Shown: positions 44,480 through 53,910 of the stretch, piece by piece
How positions within the stretch are numbered: the stretch's first letter is position 1
Layout: each line of letters opens with the position of its first letter
DNA from: Pediococcus ethanolidurans
GTDB taxonomy: Bacteria > Bacillota > Bacilli > Lactobacillales > Lactobacillaceae
Direction: 5' to 3'
Length of the DNA: 64,000 nt
Assembly: GCF_001437405.1 (NCBI RefSeq)
Contig: NZ_JQBY01000010.1
Location: forward strand, 1-64,000
Translations under genes and position numbers: made by a program
The notes under the pieces: generated by a model
Database searches by the model: none
What the model was told of the DNA's origin: nothing
Seen by the model: only the letters and a program-made list of their open reading frames with translations

Positions 44480-45381
44480 TTTTCTTCCTCGTTTAATTGA
44501 AAATACTCTAAGAATCCTTGTAGTAGCTCTATTGAAACACCACTATCTTGAAGCTTGATTAATGCACTTTGACAATTAGACACACACTGAATTAAATCTC
44601 TTTTAGTTTGTGCCAGGCCACGAATTCCTGGATACGTATTCTTATGTTCACCAGCATCTTTATGCACTGCTTTTCCCATCATCTTTTCAGTTCCTAAAAC
44701 ATCTTCCAAATCATCAAATATTTGAAAAGCCAAGCCAAAATTTTCAGCAAACATCTTTAAATTCTTTTGAGTTTCTGAATCACTGTTTGTAATAATCCCA
44801 GCGGCTTCAGCAGTATACGTGATCAAGGCACCCGTCTTTTGTTTATGCAATTTTTTTAATTGCTCGAAAGTTAATTGTTCCTTTTCACCCAACACATCAC
44901 TAGCTTGACCGGCAACCATTCCTGCTGGGCCAGCAGCATGAGCCAGTGCTTGTGTTAATTGGCTTGTAATTTGAGAATTATACTTAGTTGTTGCCAACCA
45001 TTCAAAAGCCAATGTTAACAAACCATCACCAGCCAAAATTGCCAATGCTTCACCATATTTTTTATGATTCGTTGGTACGCCTCTTCGTAAATCATCATTA
45101 TCCATAGCCGGTAAATCATCATGAATTAAGGAATATGTGTGCAGCAATTCCAACGATGCCGCCACTTGTACAGTGTTCAAATTCACTTTAGTTTCAGTTG
45201 TTTTCACCATTGCCAATAGTAATAATGGTCTTAGCCGTTTCCCACCGGCAAACACAGAATACTGCATAGACGCACTTAACTGCGAATTTGTGATACTAGT
45301 AGGTAAGCTTGTTTTCAAAAAATCATTTAAAATCGGTGTATACTTTTGAATAAAGTTCAAAGTTACTTTATTTTTAATCAT
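44476..45381 (-). CDS. ispA: Polyprenyl (farnesyl/geranylgeranyl) diphosphate synthase
   Basis: This is a short-chain trans-prenyl diphosphate synthase that condenses IPP onto allylic diphosphates to feed undecaprenyl carrier and quinone synthesis. The first Asp-rich motif is DDLPAMDND (88-96) and the second is FDDLEDVLG (about 223-231). It has 301 residues. Its start overlaps the xseB stop by one base. Confidence 0.95.
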   Translation of the reverse strand: MIKNKVTLNFIQKYTPILNDFLKTSLPTSITNSQLSASMQYSVFAGGKRLRPLLLLAMVKTTETKVNLNTVQVAASLELLHTYSLIHDDLPAMDNDDLRRGVPTNHKKYGEALAILAGDGLLTLAFEWLATTKYNSQITSQLTQALAHAAGPAGMVAGQASDVLGEKEQLTFEQLKKLHKQKTGALITYTAEAAGIITNSDSETQKNLKMFAENFGLAFQIFDDLEDVLGTEKMMGKAVHKDAGEHKNTYPGIRGLAQTKRDLIQCVSNCQSALIKLQDSGVSIELLQGFLEYFQLNEEEK

Positions 45382-45626
45382 TACTTTTGTGTATCCTTAG
45401 TTGAATCGTTTTGAGATTCAAATGGAACTTCTTGACCATTCTCGTCCATCATTTTTGTCAACGTTTTCTCTGCGTTTTGTAAAGTATCTTGCAGGTCCTT
45501 GCTTAAAACAACGCCACGTTTAAATTCATTTAAAGCTTTTTCCAAAGGTACATCGCCTTTTTCCAGATTTGTGACGATATCATCCAAAGATTTTAAATTT
45601 TCTTCAAAAGTTGGTTTTTCAGTCAT
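45381..45626 (-). CDS. xseB: Exodeoxyribonuclease VII small subunit
   Basis: This small helical subunit of ExoVII (81 residues from the ATG at 45626) contains the family core [26 protein letters not shown]. The frame is open 18 codons upstream, but TGGAGG precedes the 45626 ATG. It overlaps the xseA stop by 8 nt. Confidence 0.95.
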   Translation of the reverse strand: MTEKPTFEENLKSLDDIVTNLEKGDVPLEKALNEFKRGVVLSKDLQDTLQNAEKTLTKMMDENGQEVPFESQNDSTKDTQK

Positions 45627-46971
45627 TTTCGAGTCCTCCATGTTCAATTTCAGTAATTTTTGCCTGTGCCGTTCCATCACTTAAATGTAATTTTATTTTC
45701 GCATCAGTTTGTAATTCAGCAACTTTTTTTACAACACGCCCCTGCTCAGTCACATAACTATAACCTCGTCCCATGATCTTTAGCGGACTTAAATAATCCA
45801 GCGCAGCAACCGTATGCTGTAATTCATTAGATTTCGTAACAAAAATCATTTGAATTCCTCTGATCATTCGTCGCTGGAGATTATCTATCGTTTGTTTTTC
45901 TTGTTGAATTCGATTTGCCGGTGATTTCAGAATTAACGCCTGTTGCGTTTCACTCAGCTGATTTCGATATCGGTTCAAATTGGTAGTCATACTTTGCACT
46001 AATTTATCATTCAAATAATCAATATTTTGTACATAGCCCTCATATAATCGACGTGGATCTTGAAAAACATACGATTGATTTAATCGATTTAAACTTTGTC
46101 GTTGTTTCTTCAAAAGATTCATGAAAGCGTTAAAAATACGCGTTCTTCGTTGAGATAAATAGACAATTTCCTCACTTAAAACCGGTGTCGCTAGTTCAGC
46201 CGCCGCTGTTGGCGTTGCAGCACGAACGTCTGCAACCAAATCGGCAATTGTTGTATCTGTTTCATGACCAACCGAAGAAATAATAGGAATTTTGCTAGCA
46301 AAAATTGCTCTCGCAACTTGTTCTTCATTAAAAGGCCACAAATCTTCAATTGAACCGCCACCGCGGCCCAAAATAATGGTATCAAAACTACCAAGTTCAT
46401 TTACCTGTTGAATACGATTCGTAATTTCTTTAGCTGCTTCATTGCCTTGGACCTGTGCTGGAAACAGCACCAATTGTGCAATGGGAAACCGACGGCGCGT
46501 TGTGGTAATGATGTCACGTATAACCGCCCCGGATGGACTAGTAATCACTGCAATTCGCTTTGGAAATCGAACCAAGGTTTGCTTAGGAGCCGTAAACAAA
46601 CCCTCTGTGCTCAATTTCTTTTTTAATTGTTCATAGGCTTGATAAAGTGCTCCCACGCCATCAGGCTGCATACTATCAATATAAATTTGATAACTACCAT
46701 TTGCTTCGTAGACTGATAATCGTCCAGTAACTAGCACTTTCATTCCAGTTTCAGGAGTAAATTTCACCTTTTCAAAAGCAGAGCGAAACATAATAGCATT
46801 TATCTTTGCGTGATCATCTTTTAAACTAAAGTATTGATGTGCGTGTGGTCTTATTCGAAGATTCGAAATCTCTCCTACCAAATAAACGCGACCTAAGTAA
46901 GGATCTACATCAAATTTACGTTTTATATATTGTGTTAAAGCAGTTACCGTTAGATAATTTTCCTTATCCAT
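45619..46971 (-). CDS. xseA: Exodeoxyribonuclease VII large subunit
   Basis: This is the catalytic subunit of ExoVII, which degrades single-stranded DNA in both directions. An N-terminal OB fold (about 18-110) contains [24 protein letters not shown]. The nuclease domain has [21 protein letters not shown] and [16 protein letters not shown]; a coiled coil and a small C-terminal domain follow. It has about 450 residues. A GTG three codons upstream lies too close to the ribosome site, so the ATG at 46971 is preferred. It overlaps folD by 8 nt. Confidence 0.95.
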   Translation of the reverse strand: MDKENYLTVTALTQYIKRKFDVDPYLGRVYLVGEISNLRIRPHAHQYFSLKDDHAKINAIMFRSAFEKVKFTPETGMKVLVTGRLSVYEANGSYQIYIDSMQPDGVGALYQAYEQLKKKLSTEGLFTAPKQTLVRFPKRIAVITSPSGAVIRDIITTTRRRFPIAQLVLFPAQVQGNEAAKEITNRIQQVNELGSFDTIILGRGGGSIEDLWPFNEEQVARAIFASKIPIISSVGHETDTTIADLVADVRAATPTAAAELATPVLSEEIVYLSQRRTRIFNAFMNLLKKQRQSLNRLNQSYVFQDPRRLYEGYVQNIDYLNDKLVQSMTTNLNRYRNQLSETQQALILKSPANRIQQEKQTIDNLQRRMIRGIQMIFVTKSNELQHTVAALDYLSPLKIMGRGYSYVTEQGRVVKKVAELQTDAKIKLHLSDGTAQAKITEIEHGGLEND

Positions 46972-47827
46972 TTTTTTCACTACTCCATTCCGCCATTGTA
47001 ACCGTTTGTGAAATTAAGGTAGTAATTGTCATTGGACCAACTCCTTTGGGTACGGGTGTAATATATGAAGCCTTTTTTTCAACCGACTCAAAATCAACAT
47101 CACCAACCAATTTGCCGTTACTATCACGATCCATGCCAACATCAATTACAACTGCACCTGGTTTGACGTCTTCTGCTTTAATATAATGTGCCACACCAAT
47201 GGCCACAATGAGAATATCAGCTTCTCTGGTTAATTCCGACAGATGATGAGTATGACTATGTGCAATCGTTACCGTTGCATTAGCATTCGTTAAAAGAGCC
47301 GCCATCGGTTTACCTACTATCGTACTTCTCCCCACCATGACAGCTTTTTTGCCGTCTAAATTGATTTGATATTTTTTGAAAAACGACATAATTCCTTGTG
47401 GTGTACAAGCAATTGGCGTTTGATCAGTCTTGTTTATTAATAACTTACCTAAATTAAATGGATTAAATCCATCCACATCCTTAGTTGGCGAAATGGCCAT
47501 TGTGACGTGAAATTCGTTAATTTGTTCAGGTAATGGAAGCTGCACCAAAATTGCATGAACGGTTGGATCTTCATTATATTCTTGAATAATTTTAATAAGT
47601 TCCTTTTCGGAAATCGTTTCCGGAAGATTACGCACAATAGAATGAATACCAAGCTTTTTTGCACGTCGTTCTTTATTACGAACATAAATTTGGCTTGCCG
47701 GATCCTTACCAACCAAAATGACAACTAATCCAGGAGTAATCCCTTGATCAGCTAATCGTTGAATTCTATTTGCCGTTCTCATATCAATTTCAGCTGCAAG
47801 AGCTTTTCCATCCATAATAGTTGCCAT
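46964..47827 (-). CDS. folD: Methylenetetrahydrofolate dehydrogenase/cyclohydrolase FolD
   Basis: This bifunctional enzyme oxidises 5,10-methylene-THF to 10-formyl-THF, used by Fmt and purine synthesis. Motifs are PGLVVILVGKDPASQIYVRNK, the catalytic Lys region, VQLPLPEQI, KDVDGFNPFN and VGRSTIVGKPMAALL. It has 287 residues from the ATG at 47827, which has GAGAGG upstream; earlier in-frame ATGs have no ribosome site. It begins the folD-to-recN run. Confidence 0.96.
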   Translation of the reverse strand: MATIMDGKALAAEIDMRTANRIQRLADQGITPGLVVILVGKDPASQIYVRNKERRAKKLGIHSIVRNLPETISEKELIKIIQEYNEDPTVHAILVQLPLPEQINEFHVTMAISPTKDVDGFNPFNLGKLLINKTDQTPIACTPQGIMSFFKKYQINLDGKKAVMVGRSTIVGKPMAALLTNANATVTIAHSHTHHLSELTREADILIVAIGVAHYIKAEDVKPGAVVIDVGMDRDSNGKLVGDVDFESVEKKASYITPVPKGVGPMTITTLISQTVTMAEWSSEKNG

Positions 47828-47889
47828 AAAATTTACCTCTCTCATATTTGTGATTGGTTACTCATATAGTTTAGCATAATAGAAAATAC

Positions 47890-47925
47890 GAAAAAACCAG
47901 AAAAAATTTGTTTTTTCTGGTTTAA
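47890..47925 (-). terminator. Terminator after nusB
   Basis: On the minus strand, AAACCAGAAAAAA pairs with TTTTTCTGGTTT, followed by a T-run. It ends the efp-yqhY-nusB unit, so folD must have its own promoter in 47828-47890. Confidence 0.8.
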
Positions 47926-48031
47926 TTAAATATATTTTAAAAGACAAAACTTTATATTCTGATTCTTCAAGTAAACGACCCATTGTTACTAAAATCAAAA
48001 CCGATCAAGCACTCTTAGCTTCAAACTAGCT

Positions 48032-48439
48032 TTAACCTAATTTGCTGGAAAGAACACCATTAATAAAGTTTTTAGCCGTTTCATCAGCAAATTTTTTTGC
48101 CAATTCAAGCGCTTCGTTAATTGCAACTTTGTTTGGAACGTCTTCAACGTAATTAATTTCAAAAAAAGCAATTTGTAAAATGAGATGATCTGTTCTTGCC
48201 AAGCGTTCAACTGACCAAGTCTTTTTTAAATATTTACTGATTTCTTCATCTAACTCCGCTTGGTGGTCCAAAACACCGTCAACAATTTGACTCAGATACG
48301 CTGGAACGTCTTCTGAAGCATCATGGTAGCTTTCTAAAACCTGATGATATAGATCTTCATGTGAGGCTTCTGCGTTGCTACTCAGAGCAAATAAGACCTG
48401 AAACGCAGCTTCACGAATTTGGTGTCGATTTAAACTCAC
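48032..48439 (-). CDS. nusB: Transcription antitermination factor NusB
   Basis: This all-helical RNA-binding protein (135 residues) binds boxA with S10 during rRNA transcription. It is identified by NRHQIREAAFQVLFAL and the C-terminal KVAINEALELAKKFADETAKNFINGVLSS. The start overlaps the yqhY stop by 4 nt. Confidence 0.95.
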   Translation of the reverse strand: MSLNRHQIREAAFQVLFALSSNAEASHEDLYHQVLESYHDASEDVPAYLSQIVDGVLDHQAELDEEISKYLKKTWSVERLARTDHLILQIAFFEINYVEDVPNKVAINEALELAKKFADETAKNFINGVLSSKLG

Positions 48440-48867
48440 TTTTCTTCACCATCATTTTCCGCAAAAATATCATCTGGATCAACTGTTGATGTTGTTTTGG
48501 CCGGAATAATGCCTTCCACATGAATATTGACTTCAGTTACTTCAAGTTCGGTCATAAATAAAAGTTGCTGGTTAACTTTACTTTGAATTTTTTTCGCAAT
48601 TTCAGGAACAGAAGTACCATAATCAAGATAAACATATACGTCAACACGCAATTTGCCTTCATTTAAGCCAAGCTTAACACCCTGACTTTTTGTATTTCTC
48701 GTTAAAAATGAAGTTACACTTTCACTTAAGCCACTGCTGCTCAAGTGAACGCCCTTAACCTCTTCAACAGAAATTCCAGTAATGATTGAAACCACCTCAG
48801 GAGCAATTTTAATTTCTCCAAGCGTTGGTTTATGTTCCGCCAGTGCTAAATATTTATCTTCTGCCAT
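48436..48867 (-). CDS. yqhY: Asp23/Gls24 family protein YqhY
   Basis: This 143-residue Asp23-family protein has the core LRVDVYVYLDYGTSVPEIAKKIQSKV. In Bacillus subtilis, YqhY influences acetyl-CoA carboxylase activity and sits in the same efp/accBC-nusB neighbourhood. No acc genes are present here. AGGAGG precedes the ATG. It is the second Asp23-type protein of the window (see 25033-25395). Confidence 0.9.
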   Translation of the reverse strand: MAEDKYLALAEHKPTLGEIKIAPEVVSIITGISVEEVKGVHLSSSGLSESVTSFLTRNTKSQGVKLGLNEGKLRVDVYVYLDYGTSVPEIAKKIQSKVNQQLLFMTELEVTEVNIHVEGIIPAKTTSTVDPDDIFAENDGEEK

Positions 48868-48888
48868 TTTATAAACCTCCTGTTAAAA

Positions 48889-49446
48889 CTAAGCTCGAGA
48901 AACATAAGTTCCATCGGTCGTATTAATAATAAGGACATCATCCTGATTAACAAAGAAAGGTACCTGTACAATCAATCCAGTTTCCAATGTTGCTGGTTTA
49001 GACCCACCAGTAGCAGTATCGCCACGAATACCTGGTTCGGTATCAGTCACTTTTAGATTAACTGTATTAGGTAAATCAACACCTAATGTTTCGTCACCAA
49101 ACATAATGACACTGACTTCCATATTTTCAACTAAATAGTCCTTTTCCGCAGAAAGATTGTCTGCTGGAACCTCTAATTGTTCGTAAGTCTTATTATCCAT
49201 AAACACAAAATTGTCACCATCATTATACAAATATTGCATTTTTTTGGTTTCAATGTTGGCCTGTTCCATTTTTTCGCCGGCACGAAATGTTTTTTCTTGA
49301 ACCGCATCAGTTCGTAAATTCTTTAGCTTCGTTCGTACAAAAGCGCTACCCTTACCAGGTTTCACATGTTGAAATTCTACAATACGCCAAATACCACCAT
49401 CTACTTGGATGGTTAATCCATTTTTAAAATCTGAAGTTGAAATCAT
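48889..49446 (-). CDS. efp: Elongation factor P
   Basis: EF-P relieves ribosome stalling at polyproline. It has 185 residues in three beta-barrel domains. The tip loop [14 protein letters not shown] has K32 at the position that is modified in many bacteria. The C-terminal signature [22 protein letters not shown] is intact. GGAGG precedes the ATG. It is the first gene of efp-yqhY-nusB. Confidence 0.97.
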   Translation of the reverse strand: MISTSDFKNGLTIQVDGGIWRIVEFQHVKPGKGSAFVRTKLKNLRTDAVQEKTFRAGEKMEQANIETKKMQYLYNDGDNFVFMDNKTYEQLEVPADNLSAEKDYLVENMEVSVIMFGDETLGVDLPNTVNLKVTDTEPGIRGDTATGGSKPATLETGLIVQVPFFVNQDDVLIINTTDGTYVSRA

Positions 49447-49475
49447 TTTTTTACCTCCAAAATTCTTTACACCTA

Positions 49476-49505
49476 ACTATAGCAATATCAGTAGGTTAAA
49501 AGCAA
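49476..49505 (-). promoter_or_regulatory. Promoter of efp-yqhY-nusB
   Basis: On the minus strand there is TTGCTT (49500-49505), an 18-nt spacer and an extended -10 TGCTATAGT (TATAGT at 49476-49481). Confidence 0.6.
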
Positions 49506-49545
49506 GCTAAGTTAAAAGAGTTACCTATATTTTAAAGTGATTTGA

Positions 49546-49582
49546 CAAAAAAAGAACCAGAACAACTTAAATGTTCTGGCTC
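49546..49582 (-). terminator. Terminator after rpmA
   Basis: On the minus strand, GAGCCAGAACA pairs with TGTTCTGGTTC (one mismatch), followed by a run of Ts. It ends the rplU-prp-rpmA operon. Confidence 0.88.
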
Positions 49583-49594
49583 CACACATTAAAA

Positions 49595-49882
49595 CTATTC
49601 TGCATCTGCTGCGGGATAAACAGAAACTTGACGTTTGTCACGTCCCTTACGTTCAAAACGGACAACACCATCAGTTAATGCAAATAACGTATCATCATTT
49701 CCACGACCAACATTTGTTCCTGGATAAATATGAGTTCCACGTTGACGGTAGATGATCATGCCACCTTTAACTGGTTGACCATCAGCACGTTTTGTACCAA
49801 GACGACGACCTGCTGAATCACGACCATTAGAAGTGGAACCACCACCTTTATGGTGACTGAAGAATTGTAAATTCATTAACAT
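49595..49882 (-). CDS. rpmA: 50S ribosomal protein L27 (precursor)
   Basis: L27 (95 residues) has its N-terminal tail reaching the peptidyl-transferase centre. The start [16 protein letters not shown] carries the extra N-terminal peptide with LQFF typical of Bacillota, which must be cut off by the cysteine protease Prp; the prp gene lies immediately upstream in the same operon. The body has [25 protein letters not shown] precedes the ATG. Confidence 0.96.
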   Translation of the reverse strand: MLMNLQFFSHHKGGGSTSNGRDSAGRRLGTKRADGQPVKGGMIIYRQRGTHIYPGTNVGRGNDDTLFALTDGVVRFERKGRDKRQVSVYPAADAE

Positions 49883-49901
49883 AGCTTTACACCTCCGAAT
49901 A

Positions 49902-50240
49902 TTAATTCTGAATGTTTATTTTTATAAATTGCGAATAATTTCGAGCAACATCTTGCATTCCAATAACAAAGCTTTTTAAGATCGCTTGCATTTGTAAAAG
50001 CTGATCACGATTTGAAACTTTCGGAAACTTAGCAGTTAATAAACCACCGTTGTCCTCGTCCATTCTCGTTTCAGGTTTTACGTCAGCAATCTGTTCAACA
50101 CTATTAATTGTATTAATTGCTAGCACTGAAGCAGCTGCACAAACAATATCTTGTCCATAAGGGCCAGAATCGGCATGACCAATCATTTCAAACTGTTCAA
50201 CACCTGTTTGTGCACTTAGCTTAATAGTTACTTTAATCAT
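49902..50240 (-). CDS. prp: Ribosomal-processing cysteine protease Prp
   Basis: This YsxB-family cysteine protease (112 residues) removes the N-terminal extension of L27. The catalytic dyad is seen in [20 protein letters not shown], with H22 and C34. It lies between rplU and rpmA, its conserved location. Confidence 0.94.
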   Translation of the reverse strand: MIKVTIKLSAQTGVEQFEMIGHADSGPYGQDIVCAAASVLAINTINSVEQIADVKPETRMDEDNGGLLTAKFPKVSNRDQLLQMQAILKSFVIGMQDVARNYSQFIKINIQN

Positions 50241-50254
50241 TGAAAATCTCCAAA

Positions 50255-50563
50255 TTAAGCATTAATAGCATCAATCGTAATTTTTGTATATGGTTGACGA
50301 TGACCCTTTTTAGAATGTTGGTTCTTCTTAGCTTTATACTTGAAAGTAGTTACTTTCTTGTCTTTGCCTTGTTTTTCAACAGTTCCATTAACAGTCGCGC
50401 CTTCAACGATTGGTGTTCCGATCTTAGTTGATTCACCACCAACGAAAAGAACTTGGTCAAAAGTGACCTTGTCGCCTTCTTTAACGTTTAGCTTTTCAAC
50501 AAAAACGGATTGACCTTCTTCAACTTTAAGTTGTTTGCCACCAGTTTCAATAATTGCGTACAC
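50255..50563 (-). CDS. rplU: 50S ribosomal protein L21
   Basis: L21 (102 residues) is identified by [30 protein letters not shown] and [17 protein letters not shown]. The frame begins three codons earlier (GTG at 50572), but that codon overlaps the AGGAGG ribosome site; the GTG at 50563 gives the normal start. It is preceded by an L21-type leader and a strong promoter. Confidence 0.95.
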   Translation of the reverse strand: MYAIIETGGKQLKVEEGQSVFVEKLNVKEGDKVTFDQVLFVGGESTKIGTPIVEGATVNGTVEKQGKDKKVTTFKYKAKKNQHSKKGHRQPYTKITIDAINA

Positions 50564-50572
50564 AGTGTGCAC

Positions 50573-50668
50573 CTCCTCATTTCTAATACTCGCCAGCTAA
50601 AAGTGTCTAAACTAGAACTTAAAAACTTGAGCCGTGCGGTTGTAGCCGTGGAAGCCACAAATACAACG
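50573..50668 (-). promoter_or_regulatory. L21 leader RNA
   Basis: The rplU 5' leader contains, on the minus strand, the hairpin region TGTGGCTTCCACGGC followed by ACAACCGCACGGCTC and ends AAATGAGGAGG. This is the arrangement I associate with the Bacillota L21 leader, a cis-element thought to mediate autoregulation by L21. The match is from memory of the family, not an alignment. Confidence 0.65.
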
Positions 50669-50673
50669 TTACA

Positions 50674-50702
50674 ATAATATCAAAATATCAAGCAAAAGTC
50701 AA
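50674..50702 (-). promoter_or_regulatory. Promoter of rplU-prp-rpmA
   Basis: On the minus strand there is TTGACT (50697-50702), a 17-nt spacer and TATTAT (50674-50679). It begins 9 nt after the end of the TetR gene. Confidence 0.75.
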
Positions 50703-50710
50703 CTTGTTCC

Positions 50711-51337
50711 TTATTCAAAAAAGAAGTCACTGATGCTTACTGTTTCGTTGTCTTTTTCATGAATGAAATTATACGTACTTCGACTAATAAAGTGCGGAGA
50801 ATAAATTATTCCTTCAGCGAGCCAATTTTTCATGGTACCTAATAATCCAGTGATAATAAAATCAGCCTTTAATTTTAAATGAGCTGTTTGTTGAGATTCA
50901 GTTAAATTCACGGCTTTTAAAAAAAGTTGTAGATGCTTACGAAAAGCCAGTTCAACTTTCATTGCAAAATTATTCTTACCGGTTAATCCAAAAAGAACTA
51001 TAAAAGTTTGATAATTATCTGCCATATATTTAAATCCTTTTTCCAAGGAAAAAACATACGCAACATGTTCTGAAATTTGAATTTTTGGTTCTAAAGATTC
51101 TTTGCCATCTATCAATGCAGATTGAAAAAGATCCACCACAAAATCATTAATAATTGTTTGAATAAAATCCTGTTTATCCCGATAATGCAGATAAAAAGTT
51201 CCCCGAGTAATTTCGGCAGTTTCAGTTATTTGTTGAATACTTAAGCTTTGTGTGCTTTGACTGGTTAGCAACTTAATCAAAGCTACTTTAAGTTGCCGTT
51301 TAGTTTTCATAATGCGAGGATCTAATTCACTGGACAA
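50711..51337 (-). CDS. TetR/AcrR family transcriptional regulator
   Basis: This is a 208-residue TetR-type regulator. The helix-turn-helix (about residues 33-55) reads LSIQQITETAEITRGTFYLHY, followed by the conserved DKQDFIQ. The C-terminal ligand domain is not diagnostic. The start is TTG at 51337, with AGGAGAAGG upstream; the in-frame ATG at residue 10 is an alternative. No obvious target gene lies divergently; the upstream neighbour is an acetyltransferase on the same strand. Confidence 0.85.
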   Translation of the reverse strand: MSSELDPRIMKTKRQLKVALIKLLTSQSTQSLSIQQITETAEITRGTFYLHYRDKQDFIQTIINDFVVDLFQSALIDGKESLEPKIQISEHVAYVFSLEKGFKYMADNYQTFIVLFGLTGKNNFAMKVELAFRKHLQLFLKAVNLTESQQTAHLKLKADFIITGLLGTMKNWLAEGIIYSPHFISRSTYNFIHEKDNETVSISDFFFE

Positions 51338-51442
51338 TGTACCTTCTCCTAACCTTCAATTCATTCAGAACTTGATTCTACGGTATTTTCATTTAAAAAA
51401 CAAAAATTTAAACCTAATTTTAAAAACTAGTTACGCTAAGAA

Positions 51443-51901
51443 TCACTTTAAAAGATTTTTGTGAAGCAACAACATATCCCGTAACTGTAACCCATTTTCA
51501 AAAATTGGCTTTGAATAATTATCTATAAAGAAGTCAGTTTTCACCGCAAAACAACGAAAATTCATTTTTTGGTAAAGATACAGTTGCACAAAACTGGTTG
51601 TACCGGTGCCAACAACCATTTCATGATAATTTCTTTGTGCGGCATACTCTGTCACAAAGTGAATTAGTTTTTGTGCATAACCTTGATGTTGATACTTTGG
51701 ATCAATAGCCAAGTTTTTTAACTCAATTTTGAATTGATCTATTGGTGTTAGCACTATCAATCCAATCAAGTTCTCGCCTTCAAGCATTTCAAATCCAAAA
51801 CTACTTTTCAAATACTGCTCAATTAAGTGACGATTAGGATCGGCTAATAAGAGCAATTGAAAATGAGCTTGCTCATACTTTTTTATTCGCGCAATTTTCA
51901 T
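51443..51901 (-). CDS. GNAT family N-acetyltransferase
   Basis: This is a 152-residue GNAT acetyltransferase. The acetyl-CoA loop is seen in LAIDPKYQHQGYAQKLIHFVTEYA (about residues 65-88), then the C-terminal GTGTTSFVQLYLYQKMNF. The substrate is unknown. GGAGAAAG precedes the ATG. It may be co-transcribed with the TetR gene 105 nt downstream. Confidence 0.85.
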   Translation of the reverse strand: MKIARIKKYEQAHFQLLLLADPNRHLIEQYLKSSFGFEMLEGENLIGLIVLTPIDQFKIELKNLAIDPKYQHQGYAQKLIHFVTEYAAQRNYHEMVVGTGTTSFVQLYLYQKMNFRCFAVKTDFFIDNYSKPIFENGLQLRDMLLLHKNLLK

Positions 51902-52229
51902 GACTTTCTCCGTTATAAATTTCTTTTATAATGCTATGCTTCCAAATAAATCAACAGCCATCATTTACGTTATTGTTTTTATTTTTTTCGCGTTCATTTT
52001 TTGCAAGTATAACCAAATTTTGTTCAAAATATTGCCAATTTACGGTGCTAACTTGATGTATAAAAAAACAAGAACGTTTTTATATCAACATTCTTGACCT
52101 GCATAAAATTCCTATTTAGTGCATCAAAAATGTGCATAAACTCAAGTCTAAAATGAATATTTAAGAGGCTGGAAAAAAACTAGTCTTTAATCATAAATAA
52201 AGACTAGTTTTTTCCCAGCTTCTACTTAT
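51902..52229. other. Intergenic region without a supported gene
   Basis: This is AT-rich sequence between the acetyltransferase and a small unknown gene. A 65-codon plus-strand frame has no ribosome site. The only clear element is the terminator at 52166-52221. Confidence 0.5.
52166..52221. terminator. Bidirectional terminator
   Basis: GGCTGGAAAAAAACTAGTCTTTA and its complement form a long hairpin with a 10-nt loop, T-rich on both sides. It ends the minus-strand gene at 52230. Confidence 0.8.
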
Positions 52230-52481
52230 TTAAATATTCGTGTTTAATGGTTCGTGCTCTCCCGGTACCGCCGAAACGATCTCGTTAAGCGAAATATCCA
52301 GTAGTTTCGGATCATTTTTAGGCGGGGTAACCATGAAAATTACATCATCCCAACCATCTAATTGATTTTCAATTTCTTCAACATATAGTTTTCGTTGTGA
52401 TTTGTCCTTCATGGTAAAAGTAACCCAGCGGTCACGGAAATTATCCAAGATTTCTGGAAATGACATATTATGTGGATTCAT
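52230..52481 (-). CDS. Small hypothetical protein
   Basis: This 83-residue acidic protein starts at the ATG at 52481, with AAGGAAGG upstream (a GTG three codons earlier is less likely). It has no signal peptide or membrane segment and contains WVTFTMKDKSQRKLYVEEIE and PPKNDPKLLDISL. I do not recognise a family. It lies next to a broken gene and an integrase relic, so it may belong to a decayed mobile element. Confidence 0.5.
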   Translation of the reverse strand: MNPHNMSFPEILDNFRDRWVTFTMKDKSQRKLYVEEIENQLDGWDDVIFMVTPPKNDPKLLDISLNEIVSAVPGEHEPLNTNI

Positions 52482-52558
52482 GATTCTCACCTTCCTTTAT
52501 TAAGATATGATGGCCTCATTGGTGTTATATGTGCACCCTTACCATTACAGTAAGATAG

Positions 52559-52771
52559 TCAGCCATTCTTAGTTGGATACTTTTTACCAGTGACATCGGC
52601 CCACAATCCAATTACCGAATCGTGTTCAAATGCGATTTGTTTCTTTGTGCTACTTTGCTTACTATAACCATATTGATCAATATTTAGTTCATTCCAATTA
52701 TACGAAGAACCTTTTGGTTTAGCTTCTTTAGCTGTATTATACAACGAATCAGGATTACTTATGCAAATCAA
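52559..52771 (-). pseudogene. Remnant of an unknown gene beside the integrase relic
   Basis: This 70-codon open stretch looks like the C-terminal end of a longer protein (NWNELNIDQYGYSKQSSTKKQIAFEH, VIGLWADVTGKKYP) and ends naturally at 52559. It has no ribosome site, and its 5' part runs antisense into the integrase fragment, so a deletion joint probably lies near 52720-52770. The origin is unknown. Confidence 0.35.
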
Positions 52772-53774
52772 GCAGAAATAGAAGTTAATAAAACTCCATT
52801 AGAGAAAAAATTAGAACAACCCTTTCATGCTTATTTCGACGATTGGTACACAACCTATCGTAAACCCAAGATTAGTGAGTCTTCACAAAGAGCTTATGTT
52901 CATACTGAAAATCAACTAGAAAAATATTTTAACGATCGCTCAATTACCAAGATTTCAAGGAAAGATTATCAAGATTTTATTTCTAGCTACGGTAAAAATC
53001 ATGCGCCAAAAACTGTAAAACGATTAAACAATCTGATTAAGTCTTGTGTTGATAATGCTGTCTATGATGAGATCATCAAGAAAAATTTTACCAAGAATAT
53101 TACTTTTGTGGCTAATAAAAGTAAAGTTCGTAACGTTGAGAATTTGAATGTTAAAGAAATTAAAAAGCTTATCAAATACACTTACAGTAAATTAAATTTA
53201 ACCAAGATGAGTTACTACATGATTTTTACGGCCATCTTAACTGGCGCTCGCCTTTCTGAAATTGCCGGGCTACAATGGGAAGATATTAATTTTACTTTCA
53301 AGATTATTTCAATTAGCAAGACTTATGATTATTTTCACCCTACTGAATTTAAGCCAACAAAAACCGAGTCATCAGTTCGTAAAATTAGAATCAATGATGA
53401 ACTGGTTATGGTTTTAAAGAAATTGAAAAAAGCTAAAGGCGGAAAAAGTCGTGATCTGACCTTTGCAGGAAATAATGGATTAGTTCCTTCTTCCAATGCA
53501 GTAAACAAAGTCCTAAGAAGCTCTCTAAGCGTTTTAAACATAAACAAGATTATTATTAAGACATGCACACGTTGCTTATTTGCTCTCTCAAGGCGTAGAT
53601 ATCTATGCCATCTCAAAACGTCTGGGACATTCTAATATTGGAGTTACCATGGAAGTCTATGCTTATCTGATTGAAGAATCGAAAAAGAAAAATGATGATA
53701 AGATTGTGCACTCTCTTGATAATTTATTTGTTGCAAAACTTGCTAAACCCAATAATACCAAGCAACAAATATAA
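52742..53774 (+). pseudogene. int: Tyrosine recombinase (phage-type integrase), decayed
   Basis: The frame conserved from about 52742 encodes the SAM-like core-binding domain (PFHAYFDDWYTTYRKPKISE) and the catalytic domain with R in ILTGARLSEIAGLQWEDI and K in TESSVRKIRI. Near 53545-53556 the frame shifts by +1 with a small loss, after which LRHAHVAYLLSQGVDIYAISKRLGHS and the nucleophile Tyr (MEVYAYL) follow to 53774. The N-terminal 50 or so residues and a start codon are missing. The relic lies next to the 3' end of tRNA-Arg, the usual integration target, but no prophage cargo remains. Confidence 0.85.
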
Positions 53775-53843
53775 GGCGATGTGTGCGCAATGTGTGCACC
53801 AAAGTTTTACTTTCTAGTGTTTTCTAGTACTTTCTTGTGATAA

Positions 53844-53886
53844 CAAAAAATCAGAAACGCCGGTATAAAGGCATTCCTGATTTTTA
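53844..53886. terminator. Terminator between the integrase relic and tRNA-Arg
   Basis: An A-run, ATCAGAAACGCC, a short loop, GGCATTCCTGAT and a T-run form an imperfect hairpin usable in both directions; it would end the minus-strand tRNA transcript. Confidence 0.7.
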
Positions 53887-53910
53887 AAAAGTTCCTATAT
53901 CGTACTAATA

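Noticed and set aside
51900-52097. 65-codon hydrophobic plus-strand frame
   Set aside because: It begins inside the acetyltransferase start region, has no ribosome site, and its AT-rich sequence readily yields hydrophobic codons.
53777-53800. GTGTGC direct repeats after the integrase as an att core, with a GTGCACC echo at about 52530
   Set aside because: The shared stretch is only 7 bases, too short to support an attachment site.
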